DNA of 27,218 bases from Zygnema cylindricum. Lineage: Eukaryota > Streptophyta > Zygnematophyceae > Zygnematales > Zygnemataceae. The notes below the pieces were generated by a model that searched no databases, was not told the DNA's origin, and was given only the letters and a program-made list of their open reading frames with translations. The first letter of the stretch is position 1; each line of letters starts with the position of its first letter. The stretch lies in contig JBBHKE010001469.1 in assembly GCA_037447655.1 (NCBI GenBank), positions 1 through 27,218 of the forward strand, written 5' to 3'. Both the position numbers and the translations under genes were made by a program. Of the stretch, positions 10,567-18,880 are shown in pieces.

Positions 10567-11322
10567 CTTCTCGCTGCCTTTTTCGACAATGTGGACAATT
10601 TTCGTTTCAATTTCCTTCATCGATGGGGGATCTGGGCTTTTACACGTGTCAGCTAATTGATCGAGTTCTATCAATGCCGAAGATCCTGCCTTGAGATAGT
10701 CGTTGAGATCATCTGCAGAGATGGCATTGACACGTTGCAAAGGTCCCTTCACCATTTGTTTCAGCGATCGGCCAAAACTGTGAGCTGCACTGTAAGTGTG
10801 CACTGCGGATCCACCGGGAATGTAGACAAGCTTGACGATGTTGTTGCCAGATATCCATACAAGTCGAGGATCTATTCTGACACCGCCACTTTGGGTGGCC
10901 AAATACGCCGCAGCAGATGCCACCGCTCGCGCTATCCGACAGCATTCGTGCCATTGCACTGGACGATCTGCCATTGTGCTCTGTACTTTTTCTCCTCCCT
11001 CCACCACAATGCTTCTACTGTCGCGACACCAGCCTATGACCTTCGCCACGTGGGGATGGCTGAGACTCAGCATCTGCCGCGCCACGTCATCCACATTGTG
11101 GTGACATCCCAAAACATGGACAACCACATGTTTACCCTCTAGATTCCCACTGTAGGCTTCCCAAGGCTCCTCACACAGCTTGTCAAGGCAGGCGTGTTTC
11201 ACCTGTTTGTGAGTGAGAGGGCGCAGGGCTCTGAGCGGGTCCTTTTGGATCTCCTTCCCTCCCACCTCCTTCACTCCCCTCACCTGCCCTTCGCTCTTCT
11301 TCGTGCGCCACAGCCAGGTCAT
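10567..11322 (-). CDS. Locus A first exon: P2 pseudokinase-like module with start codon
   Basis: ATG at 11322 is chosen because the locus B counterpart also has an ATG at the aligned place (GCC-ATG in both) and a TAG closes the frame about 40 bases upstream. The exon has 252 codons and ends EK at donor GTCAGGCG. After a short basic leader (MTWLWRTKKSEG) comes PLRALRPLTHKQ, then CEEPWEAY, LEGKHVVVHVLG, HPHVAKVIGWC, WHECCRIARAVASAAAYL, RIDPRLVW in the catalytic-loop position, and the conserved NAISADDLNDYLKAG. No catalytic lysine, HRD or DFG is present. The tryptophan/leucine-rich leader is too short for a clear membrane anchor. A role in plant tandem-kinase-type regulation is inference. Confidence 0.6.
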
Positions 11323-11350
11323 GGCGGTCGAGGCGAGTAGTGCAATGGGC

Positions 11351-11359
11351 AAACCCTAA
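11351..11359 (+). promoter_or_regulatory. Telo-box (AAACCCTAA) upstream of locus A start
   Basis: AAACCCTAA lies 29 bases upstream of the ATG, in a block (CAAACCCTAACTGCCGCTC) shared with locus B. Telo-boxes are known plant promoter/5' leader elements. A weak TATAAT-like site lies further upstream on minus at about 11421-11426 but is not kept in locus B. Confidence 0.5.
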
Positions 11360-12402
11360 CTGCCGCTCTTTGCTGTTTCCGTTTTGCGACGTAGGACAAA
11401 AGTGCGGTACTACGCGTCGTATTATACGCCCAGGCTTAGTATAACAGGCGCAGCGGGGAAATTGCACCACGGTTTCCTACGGTCCTAAACAAGGGACAGG
11501 GAAGGAGGGAGGAGAAAAGGAAGGGTGTGTGAAGGAGGGAGATAAAGAGACGGGGGAGAAGAGGTAAGATTTTTTGTTTGAGAAAAAAAGCGGGGGCAGA
11601 GAATAAATACTGACGCGTCACAATCACACATTTGGACCAGAAAGTTCAAACTCATGAAACGCTTTTGATTTTGCACGTGTATATCCTGCGCCTGATAGGC
11701 GCGGACAACTTAGCAGGAAACTTGTTGAAGTTTGACTCGGAACTGCCGCGCAGAAAGTTAAGCGTGTTGTACTTTATCGCGCGACAATAGCGTGTTGGCG
11801 CACGACACGATTTTAGGCATATTGACCTCACCGTGGGCTGGGAAAAGAACAGACGCATACGACAACCAATCTACACGTGTAGTGTTCGCATACGCTGCCG
11901 GAACAAAGAAATGAAAAAACAAATTTTGTACTTCAAATTTTGAACATCACCAAGGGTACTTTCGCATGTAACCGAAACTTAGTCTTGTTACTTTGTTTTT
12001 TAGCGAAGATTCTCCGTACAATTTTCAGAGCATTCGGATGTAAACGCAAAAAAACTTGTTACTTTACAAAGGTGACTCGTTTTGTTTTGTTTTCAGCCAT
12101 ACGATCACATCCGTACGCCTCTGATTTTGTCGGTGCTTGTACACTGTTTGGTGCGATAGTTTTGAAGTGCGTCGCCTTGCGTGCGTATTTAACTCTTTCC
12201 GTGCGGCGTTCCAAAGCGCACCAAAAGCGCGCCGTACGGCCCAATCTTCGCACGTTAAAGCTGCGGTCGGCGCAAATGTCAGGGGAAAGGGGAGGCCGAG
12301 GGGGGGGGGAAGGGGGCGGCAGCTGCAAGGGCGCGCGTACATCATACAAAGGCGACACACAATTTGGTGTTAAGTGCCAAAATTTAATCATACACAAAAT
12401 AG
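11360..12402. other. Locus A 5' flank and CpG-rich unassigned stretch
   Basis: Positions 11360 to about 11600 resemble 26336 to about 26620 (duplicated promoter region, including GACAAAAGTGC and GGAAGGGTGTG). From about 11650 to 12380 the sequence changes: it is conspicuously CpG-rich (GCGCGACAATAGCG, AAGCGCGCCGTACGG, CTGCGGTCGGCGC) and has no counterpart in locus B. A 194-codon plus-strand frame (11940-12524) and overlapping minus-strand frames are open, but none resembles a known protein and the longest runs into the MITE. It may be the remains of a mobile element or an unmethylated island. Confidence 0.4.
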
Positions 12403-12903
12403 TAGTGTTGTGTATCGGTAAAAAACTTATCGCGATAACACCGATACCGATAGTTATCGGTTATCGAACGGTCAGAGGTCACGATATATCGGTCAGAGAC
12501 CAACAAATTCCATATCGGAGATAACTTAGAAAAATATATAGTACGCATACTATAGTACTTTATAATATACTGTATTACATTATTTAGATTATATAGCGTG
12601 GCATGCCACGTATAACAATTTGTTACGTATCTATTTAACTGGAAATTATTACGGACAGCGCAGCACGTAAACGTAGACAAATTTAAAATAATATTATAGT
12701 TCTAAAACTTTACTACTGAAACGAAAAAAATAAAATACATTGTAAAATTCGAGAATCAAACTTTTTCGAAAAAAAAACGAACAGACGAACAGAGCAGACT
12801 GAACACAACTGTCAGACTGCCGCCATTTACAGCCACCATATTTATTTGTACGGTCCGTACAATTATCGCCGATAGTTATCGATATCGGTGTTATCGCCGA
12901 TAA
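12403..12903. mobile_element. hAT-like MITE, right end truncated
   Basis: About 500 bp of AT-rich, non-coding DNA flanked by imperfect inverted repeats. The left repeat (from about 12427, TTATCGCGATAACACCG) pairs with the right repeat (12865-12903, whose complement reads TTATCGGCGATAACACCG). Several extra TATCGGT-type subterminal repeats lie inside the left arm, and a perfect 17-nt palindrome TTGTACGGTCCGTACAA sits at 12846-12862. The outer left sequence TAGTGTTG is hAT-like. The right arm lacks the corresponding outer bases and abuts copia gag sequence at 12904. Superfamily assignment is tentative, and no 8-bp target duplication can be tested. Confidence 0.55.
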
Positions 12904-13288
12904 TTGATGCTGTTGGAATGTCTGTGTTTGATTTCTGGACGTTGACCAGCAAGCTCTTGAAATAGGAAATGTATGCTCTGATCTCCATCCCTTCTGGGTA
13001 TGAGGCGGTTGTGACTGCGCGCATGGCCTCGATCCTGTCTTTGAGGGATCCCCTGGATGTTTGTGATCTCTGCATGTGTTCTCCTGATCCTTGAGGCTCT
13101 TCCTCAAGGCTACCTCCTTTAATGCTGTCCAATTCTGATTTCTGATCGCCTGTTTCTTTTACAGGGATCTCATGTCGGGACATGTTTCCGGACTCGGCTC
13201 CTCCACTGCCGGCCTCTGAGATATGGCTGTCTTTCCTTTGGCTAACTGCAGTTCCGAACTCACTCGGGCCCCCTAAGGGTGGGCCCAT
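12904..13288 (-). pseudogene. Partial second gag copy
   Basis: Starting with the ATG at 13288, this repeats the N-terminal 128 or so codons of the complete gag (MGPPLGGPSE...), identical by eye to 18198-17814, then runs out of homology at the MITE junction. It lacks the rest of gag, the zinc knuckle and the protease. It is a truncated tandem unit, not a gene. Confidence 0.85.
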
Positions 13289-13292
13289 AACT

Positions 13293-13884
13293 TGATGCTT
13301 TGGTAGGGAATTCGAGCGACCGGAGCAAGCCCCGCAGCCACGAATCTATATACTTTAGCGCAGATATCACGGATAGGGGTCAAGTGGATCACAGAGATAA
13401 GCAAGATAACACTAGAAGACAAAGTGGGGAATAGCATTCGCGTCCAGACAATAGAGATAGGTTTTCAGTTAGCCGTAGCCTTGATTATAGCAATTTTGGA
13501 AGTACAGTTAAAAGGACTCTCCTAACAAAGCTTGATCTTTAAACACTCTACTCTTTAATGTCTGTTGATTGAATACTCTATGAATGATTGGACTGATTAA
13601 GGTTGATTACGTTTCTCTTGCTATAATGTCTATTTGTATGCTTCTAATGTGCATCTAATAAATCATGCCTACACTCTTGGTCCAATCATATAATGACACC
13701 TGTACAAAGTCTGCCGTTACACAGCCAACACTACAAATAAATGCAAACGTTCACATGAAATGTGAACCAACGTCTTCCGGAATTTCCGGCGATATTCCGT
13801 ACGAACCGTTGTACTCCACGATGTGACTGTGGTAGGGTAAAATCGGCGATGGATGATGTCACCTAAAATCGTACAAAACCAACA
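13293..13884 (-). repeat. LTR (left copy, 3' LTR of the full unit)
   Basis: About 592 bp. On minus it begins TGTTGGTTTTG directly after a purine run and ends CCAAAGCATCA directly before the primer binding site, giving the usual TG...CA ends. It appears identical to 18203-18794. A TATATAG motif on minus near 13345-13352 is a possible promoter element. Confidence 0.8.
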
Positions 13885-15088
13885 CTCCCACTCGGTTTTT
13901 AGGGTTACATCGTTCATCCGCTTGATTTTGGTGTCGATGACTTCGAACCGATGTTGAAGTCGCACAAAATAAATGTTTTGTCGATGGTATGGTCGCCGTA
14001 CACTTGTCGATATCAATGACCTGTATGACGCACCTCTGAAAAGTTTGTAATTTCGGCGTCCCTTCAAATGTGAAGCAAAATTCGGATCGCGTTGTCAGGT
14101 ACAAATCCTGTACTTCGAGTAATCCTTCCGGTAGACCAATGAGAGTCATCTGTTCACAATTTGCCATGTAAGAATGTCTGATTTGATGGAGATGTGGCGT
14201 GCACTCATTCTGGTCCAACTCTTTGAACTTTGACGGCGGCGGACTTGTCGCCCCATATGTAGTTTTGAACGGTCCTTGGACTGGACCACCTGCACAATAG
14301 TAAGTTAAATCTCTAGCCGTCGATGTGCTTGTCATTAAGCGTGTGAACTGTGTCCCCTCAATCGGACTATTCCAGTTCGCCTGCGTGTACCGGCGAATCT
14401 CTTTGCCGTACATGGTACCAATGTTGTCGATCCCACAATTTTCGCTTTTCTGGGTAAGTGAGAATTTCTCTTGAGTCAATTTCATTGGCTCAAGATCTCT
14501 TCCAATTTGATTTATGTTCAGATTGGGCCGCGTGGCGGAAATTTGCGGTGGCAATTTTTCGTAATCAAAAAGCTCACTTTGCCGTAGTTTCGTGTGGATG
14601 GACTGTGCGCGAACATCTTGATCTACGGTTGTCGTGTAATCCAAATTGTTGGTTTCGCGCCTTCGTCGCATTTCGAGGAATGTACTTTCGTTCAGTACAT
14701 GTCGTTTCACTGAACCCTTAAGGACAAAAGTACGTAGGTCAGAAATTTTTGCAAACTTATCAATTATGACTTTTCGTCTATCCCTTCTCTGCTCCTTCGT
14801 CACTCCTTCCCTCCTTAGCTTCATGTCACCTCTCGGCCTCCTTTCCTTCCCTTTTCTAGTCGATATTTCTGCCCTCCCTTGCAGCCTCCTGCAATCGAGT
14901 CTTGCTGCTGTCAGCGGCCTTTCTGAAACCTGGTTTTCTGGTTTCTCATTTTCTGTAGGCAGTTTTTCCAAATCTGCAATCATGGGAAATTGGTTAGGAA
15001 TTAGGGTAAGGTTCTTTAGTTTTCCATCCACGTCGTGCAGTCCTCCTCGAATCTTACTCTGCCACTTTTGGCAAAACCTTTTCGCTCG
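13859..15088 (-). CDS. Retrotransposon ORF2 (unrecognised, -1 frame to ORF1)
   Basis: An open frame of about 400 codons that overlaps the end of ORF1 by about 73 bases in the -1 frame and ends 26 bases inside the 3' LTR. There is no ATG at its head; the first usual alternative codon is GTG at 15031, so expression would need frameshifting, splicing or readthrough. The N-terminal third is basic (KGKERRPRGDMKLRREG, KEQRRDRRK). The C-terminal half is less biased and protein-like (for example RYTQANWNSPIEGTQFT and MTLIGLPEGLLEVQDLYL) with scattered cysteines. I see no integrase HHCC or DDE, no YVDD or other reverse-transcriptase motif, and no RNase H motif. It could be captured host coding sequence. 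Confidence 0.5.
   Translation of the reverse strand, partial: RAKRFCQKWQSKIRGGLHDVDGKLKNLTLIPNQFPMIADLEKLPTENEKPENQVSERPLTAARLDCRRLQGRAEISTRKGKERRPRGDMKLRREGVTKEQRRDRRKVIIDKFAKISDLRTFVLKGSVKRHVLNESTFLEMRRRRETNNLDYTTTVDQDVRAQSIHTKLRQSELFDYEKLPPQISATRPNLNINQIGRDLEPMKLTQEKFSLTQKSENCGIDNIGTMYGKEIRRYTQANWNSPIEGTQFTRLMTSTSTARDLTYYCAGGPVQGPFKTTYGATSPPPSKFKELDQNECTPHLHQIRHSYMANCEQMTLIGLPEGLLEVQDLYLTTRSEFCFTFEGTPKLQTFQRCVIQVIDIDKCTATIPSTKHLFCATSTSVRSHRHQNQADERCNPKNRVGVLVLYDFR
13885..13893 (-). other. Polypurine tract
   Basis: GAGTGGGAG on minus lies immediately upstream of the TGTTGG start of the 3' LTR, the place where plus-strand priming occurs in LTR retrotransposons. Confidence 0.65.
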
Positions 15089-18000
15089 TCACAACTGCGG
15101 CTTGGAGATGTGGTTTTTTGGAAATCTTTTTCTTCAAGGTGAGTGATAATTTCCTCCTCCTTGGCTACCTGTTCTATTGCATCTTTTCTGATGATTCCTA
15201 GCAAGGCATCTTTGAATGTTTCATAAAGTTTGACTCCATTTCCTCTAGTCAACTTTACTAACTCCTTGGTTCCCTTTTCAGACCGATTGAATAAGGCTTG
15301 CTGTTCTGCATATTTCGGAGGATCTGACTTTGGTTCTCCCACTATCCTTCTACTCTCAGAGTCGATATGGTGAGTTACTATCTGCCCCTCCCCTCTATCC
15401 ATTGAGCTTCCTTTTTCCTTTTCAGCTAGGTTTACCAATCTAATTTTTATTTCCGCATTTTTCTGAACGTTTTGGATTTTTTTCTTTCCCGTGGGTTCCT
15501 TCTTCTGCAGATTCTCTCTGGTTGGATTCTTGATCCTATTGTTGATTTGTGACTCTCGGTCATTTGAATCTTCTATACCTGTCTCACATCCTTGGACCTT
15601 CTCCATCTTGGAGTTACCCTTCGGCTGCCCTGGAAAGACTTCCACCCGTTCATTGTTTTGGATGTTAAGGTTCAATCTGGTCTTGGAAAGACTAGGTTTC
15701 TCTGCTATGTTTTTTGACTGTCCCGTCATGGTTTTGGCATAAATCATTCCTCTACCTCGCACCTCTATGCTTGAAAGTTTGATGATTGATTCACTTACTG
15801 CCATCCTTTCTTTGACCTGAGCCAGGTTCGATGCCTTCGATGCTGTGGAGGTTTCGTATGCTCCCTCGCTTGGGTGTACCTGTGCGACATGAGGATGTTT
15901 CGAGTTGGGGCTGGCCGCCGTCGATCTGCTCATTTCGGCCTTTCCCTGCTCCTTTGTGCTTTCCGGTAAGCACACCATTCCCCCACCTGTACCGCCATTG
16001 GTTCTCCCACTGCTTCCCAACTTCCCCTCTATTTCTGTGAGGTCTTCGTCGGTTTGCGTTTGCTCACCATCGCTTCCGTTGCATGATGATTTGTGGATAG
16101 GGTTTGTAGATCTGCTCTCTTGAAGATTTTCTTTTTCTGTCTTTGTTTTCTGCAGCTTACCAATTGTCTTATCTTTGCTGCCTATCTTTTTGTGCAGATT
16201 TGCCCCTCTAGGTTTTTCTGTCACATTGGACTTCACCACTTGCTGACCGCTGATGTCCATTCTACCTGGATTCTTCTCCACGTGAGTCTTTGAGCCATTG
16301 CTAACTTTATTTTCTTTCTTTCTGTCTTGAAGATGTATTGTTAGCTTGCTATCACAAGTTGTAGGGTTGGAATTTTGACCTTCTTTTGGGCATACATATT
16401 TTGGTTTGCTTTGATTGCCCTCTATGGTTTCCTTAATTCCCCTTCCCTCTGTTTGTTCCTTGGTGTCTCTACACATATTAACACTTGTTTTACTATGACT
16501 CAGGACATGACTTTGGCTTACAATGGCGTTATCATCACTCGCGATGATTCCTTTGTTTCCAACCTTGACTTGGCTGGTCTTTTCTTTGTCGCGATGGGCG
16601 ACGCTTGGCCACTTTCTGGCTTCTCCAGCATGGTAAGACTCCTCTTCGAGCTCCTTGAGTAGAAGACCTGTCTTATTGCTGTTTGGTTTTTTGCAATGAG
16701 CGATTTTTCCGAGATCTCTTTCCGTGCACTGTTTGAGGCAGATTTCTGTTTGCTCCTCAATTTCTGCTGCTGCTGTGACCATCCCTTTGGCGTCGTTGCA
16801 GTCTGCATCTGTTTGCTGGCCATCTTGGCCCTTATGGGAATCTAGGTCCTTGCTAGCTTCTGTGATCACCGTACTGCTAAAGTTGGTCGTTTTGCCCTTG
16901 GCGCCAATGATTGTGCAAATTCTAACATCTGTGTTCTTGCCTATGCTAACACTTGTGTTGTTGTTCTTGCCTTCAGGGTTGGTGTTCACCTTGCCCCCAT
17001 CTGTCTGCGGTTGGGTATGCTCATGCGTCCTTGGAGAAGAGATGAGATGATACATACGGTCTCCTCTGCGTTCCCCTACTGCAATTAGCTCCCCTCCTCT
17101 GGTGAGTTCAATTACCCCACCCGTGTGCCACGTTGACACTATGCCTCTGTCCTGCGCTTGAGCAAGCGAGTAGAGGTTCCTTTTGAGGTCAGGAACGTAA
17201 AGCACGTCTGTGATGGTTCTGGTTGCTTTCCTGCCATGGATGGTTACATCAATCTCGACGTCCCCTTTCCCCAATGCTGTGGTGGTGTTTCTGTCTGCCA
17301 TTTGGATGTTAGTGCAAGAGATTGTTCTGTAATTTGTTAGCCAGTCTCGTCTGAATGTCATGTGAGTCGAAGTCCCTGAGTCGATGATCCAATCTGAATC
17401 ATGAAAATCTCCTCCTTGAGGAATTGTTGTTGTTGCAGCCAATGCAACCGACTCCTTTACACTCGTGAAGTCTGTTGTTCCTCCATGCTGGTGTACCATG
17501 CCTTGTTTCTGTTTCCTGCAAACAGATATTAGATGACCCCTCTTGTGACAGTAGAAACACTTCTTGTGTTTCCGTAGTTTGTCACCCTGTTGTCGGTCTT
17601 TTGACTTTTGACCGCCCTGCTGTTGCTTGATGCCAGGCTCCACCTTGGAGTCCTTTGAGGGCACCATCACCCCTGTGAAGTCTTGTTGTCGCAGCAGATC
17701 CTCCACGACCTCCTCCCAATTCCACTCTGATGACTCCTTTTTCTCCAGCCAGGTAAGGGTTGCTGAGAACCTTTTCGGTAAGGACAAGAGTAACAGTGAA
17801 ATTTTTGATGCTGTTGATGCTGTTGGAATGTCTGTGTTTGATTTCTGGACGTTGACCAGCAAGCTCTTGAAATAGGAAATGTATGCTCTGATCTCCATCC
17901 CTTCTGGGTATGAGGCGGTTGTGACTGCGCGCATGGCCTCGATCCTGTCTTTGAGGGATCCCCTGGATGTTTGTGATCTCTGCATGTGTTCTCCTGATCC

Positions 18001-18198
18001 TTGAGGCTCTTCCTCAAGGCTACCTCCTTTAATGCTGTCCAATTCTGATTTCTGATCGCCTGTTTCTTTTACAGGGATCTCATGTCGGGACATGTTTCCG
18101 GACTCGGCTCCTCCACTGCCGGCCTCTGAGATATGGCTGTCTTTCCTTTGGCTAACTGCAGTTCCGAACTCACTCGGGCCCCCTAAGGGTGGGCCCAT
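15016..18198 (-). CDS. Copia-type Gag-protease polyprotein fused to a long unrecognised hydrophilic region
   Basis: This 1,060-codon frame starts at the ATG inside the primer binding site; the next Met, at residue 36 (NMSRHE), is an alternative start. Residues about 90-180 resemble the copia gag capsid region (LPKRFSATLTWLEKK, WEEVVEDLL). A CCHC zinc knuckle (CFYCHKRGHLISVC) is at 214-227. A retropepsin-like aspartic protease with WIIDSGTSTHM (catalytic D273) and VLYVPDLKRNLYSL follows, ending with a GAG-pre-integrase-like RMYHL at about 385. From about residue 390 to the end (about 670 residues) the sequence is rich in K, E, S, N, G and T, probably disordered, and matches nothing I know. Integrase should start exactly there. 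The absence of stops over about 2 kb argues the region is young or selected. Confidence 0.85.
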   Translation of the reverse strand: MGPPLGGPSEFGTAVSQRKDSHISEAGSGGAESGNMSRHEIPVKETGDQKSELDSIKGGSLEEEPQGSGEHMQRSQTSRGSLKDRIEAMRAVTTASYPEGMEIRAYISYFKSLLVNVQKSNTDIPTASTASKISLLLLSLPKRFSATLTWLEKKESSEWNWEEVVEDLLRQQDFTGVMVPSKDSKVEPGIKQQQGGQKSKDRQQGDKLRKHKKCFYCHKRGHLISVCRKQKQGMVHQHGGTTDFTSVKESVALAATTTIPQGGDFHDSDWIIDSGTSTHMTFRRDWLTNYRTISCTNIQMADRNTTTALGKGDVEIDVTIHGRKATRTITDVLYVPDLKRNLYSLAQAQDRGIVSTWHTGGVIELTRGGELIAVGERRGDRMYHLISSPRTHEHTQPQTDGGKVNTNPEGKNNNTSVSIGKNTDVRICTIIGAKGKTTNFSSTVITEASKDLDSHKGQDGQQTDADCNDAKGMVTAAAEIEEQTEICLKQCTERDLGKIAHCKKPNSNKTGLLLKELEEESYHAGEARKWPSVAHRDKEKTSQVKVGNKGIIASDDNAIVSQSHVLSHSKTSVNMCRDTKEQTEGRGIKETIEGNQSKPKYVCPKEGQNSNPTTCDSKLTIHLQDRKKENKVSNGSKTHVEKNPGRMDISGQQVVKSNVTEKPRGANLHKKIGSKDKTIGKLQKTKTEKENLQESRSTNPIHKSSCNGSDGEQTQTDEDLTEIEGKLGSSGRTNGGTGGGMVCLPESTKEQGKAEMSRSTAASPNSKHPHVAQVHPSEGAYETSTASKASNLAQVKERMAVSESIIKLSSIEVRGRGMIYAKTMTGQSKNIAEKPSLSKTRLNLNIQNNERVEVFPGQPKGNSKMEKVQGCETGIEDSNDRESQINNRIKNPTRENLQKKEPTGKKKIQNVQKNAEIKIRLVNLAEKEKGSSMDRGEGQIVTHHIDSESRRIVGEPKSDPPKYAEQQALFNRSEKGTKELVKLTRGNGVKLYETFKDALLGIIRKDAIEQVAKEEEIITHLEEKDFQKTTSPSRSCDERKGFAKSGRVRFEEDCTTWMEN

Positions 18199-18202
18199 AA
18201 CT
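18188..18202 (-). other. Primer binding site matching the anticodon arm of initiator tRNA-Met
   Basis: Minus strand AGTTATGGGCCCACC immediately follows the LTR end. Its last 14 bases are complementary to GGTGGGCCCATAAC, the anticodon stem-loop of plant initiator tRNA-Met as I recall it. Drosophila copia is known to prime from a half-molecule of this tRNA at the same anticodon region. Most plant copia elements instead use the tRNA 3' end (TGGTATCAGAGC), which is not present here. The first gag ATG (18198-18196) lies inside the site. A second identical site is at 13278-13292. Confidence 0.65.
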
Positions 18203-18794
18203 TGATGCTTTGGTAGGGAATTCGAGCGACCGGAGCAAGCCCCGCAGCCACGAATCTATATACTTTAGCGCAGATATCACGGATAGGGGTCAAGTGGATC
18301 ACAGAGATAAGCAAGATAACACTAGAAGACAAAGTGGGGAATAGCATTCGCGTCCAGACAATAGAGATAGGTTTTCAGTTAGCCGTAGCCTTGATTATAG
18401 CAATTTTGGAAGTACAGTTAAAAGGACTCTCCTAACAAAGCTTGATCTTTAAACACTCTACTCTTTAATGTCTGTTGATTGAATACTCTATGAATGATTG
18501 GACTGATTAAGGTTGATTACGTTTCTCTTGCTATAATGTCTATTTGTATGCTTCTAATGTGCATCTAATAAATCATGCCTACACTCTTGGTCCAATCATA
18601 TAATGACACCTGTACAAAGTCTGCCGTTACACAGCCAACACTACAAATAAATGCAAACGTTCACATGAAATGTGAACCAACGTCTTCCGGAATTTCCGGC
18701 GATATTCCGTACGAACCGTTGTACTCCACGATGTGACTGTGGTAGGGTAAAATCGGCGATGGATGATGTCACCTAAAATCGTACAAAACCAACA
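18203..18794 (-). repeat. LTR (right copy, 5' LTR)
   Basis: Identical by eye to 13293-13884. The outer end is fixed by the loss of similarity after 18794 and by the TG start; the inner end by CA next to the primer binding site. Confidence 0.8.
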
Positions 18795-18880
18795 TGTTAA
18801 CCGTTACCCGAAACGCGTTTACGAAAATAAAAGTTAACCGAAACTCGATTTCTCGCGACTACCCGTACCCGCCCGTTAGG
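18795..18880. other. CpG-rich remnant between LTR and locus B flank
   Basis: A short stretch with GTTAACCGTTACCCG, GTTAACCGAAACTCG and TACCCGTACCCGCCCG. Tandem ACCCG-type motifs are common at ends of plant DNA transposons, so it may be a remnant of another element. It is not seen at the start of locus A's flank. Confidence 0.3.

Larger units (their letters stand above)
2064..11322 (-). other. Locus A: multi-exon tandem pseudokinase-kinase-coiled coil gene (model)
   Basis: I read this as one gene with six exons on the minus strand: P2 (11322-10567), P1 (10098-9322), P2 (8362-7688), P1 (7105-6308), K (3972-2809) and CC (2555-2064). Every proposed exon length is a multiple of three and every inferred intron is phase 0, so the exons join in frame to about 1,550 residues, apart from one in-frame stop in exon K. 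The order and splice sites recur in locus B (21323-26299) with one P2-P1 pair fewer, which supports the model. The kinase resembles plant RLCK-IX/U-box kinases, but a coiled coil follows it instead of a U-box. That the exons form a single transcript is inference. Two or three separate genes, for example pseudokinase units and a kinase unit, remain possible. I see no transmembrane segment. Confidence 0.55.
12904..18794 (-). mobile_element. Non-autonomous Ty1/copia LTR retrotransposon in a truncated tandem (LTR-internal-LTR-partial gag)
   Basis: Reading on minus: 5' LTR (18794-18203), primer binding site and gag start (18202-18188), gag-protease ORF, an unrecognised second coding half, a polypurine tract (13893-13885, GAGTGGGAG), the second LTR (13884-13293), then again primer binding site and gag start, broken at 12904. 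Segments 12904-13884 and 17814-18794 (981 bp, constant offset 4,910) match with no difference I could find. Integrase, reverse transcriptase and RNase H are absent, so mobility would need a partner element. Identical LTRs suggest recent insertion or recent tandem recombination. The right flank begins TGTTA, but no target duplication can be matched because the other end is truncated. Confidence 0.85.

Noticed and set aside
11940-12524. 194-codon plus-strand frame in the CpG-rich region
   Set aside because: It has no recognisable domain, competes with minus-strand frames and runs into the MITE inverted repeat. It is noted only as part of an unassigned stretch.
15491-17340. Plus-strand frames opposite the retrotransposon ORF
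   Set aside because: They are antisense shadows of the long minus-strand Gag-PR frame, which carries clear zinc-knuckle and protease motifs.
18473-18794. Shorter LTR of 322 bp ending at CAACA (TGTTG on plus at 18473)
   Set aside because: No primer binding site follows it, whereas an LTR ending at 18203 is directly followed by a strong tRNA-Met match.
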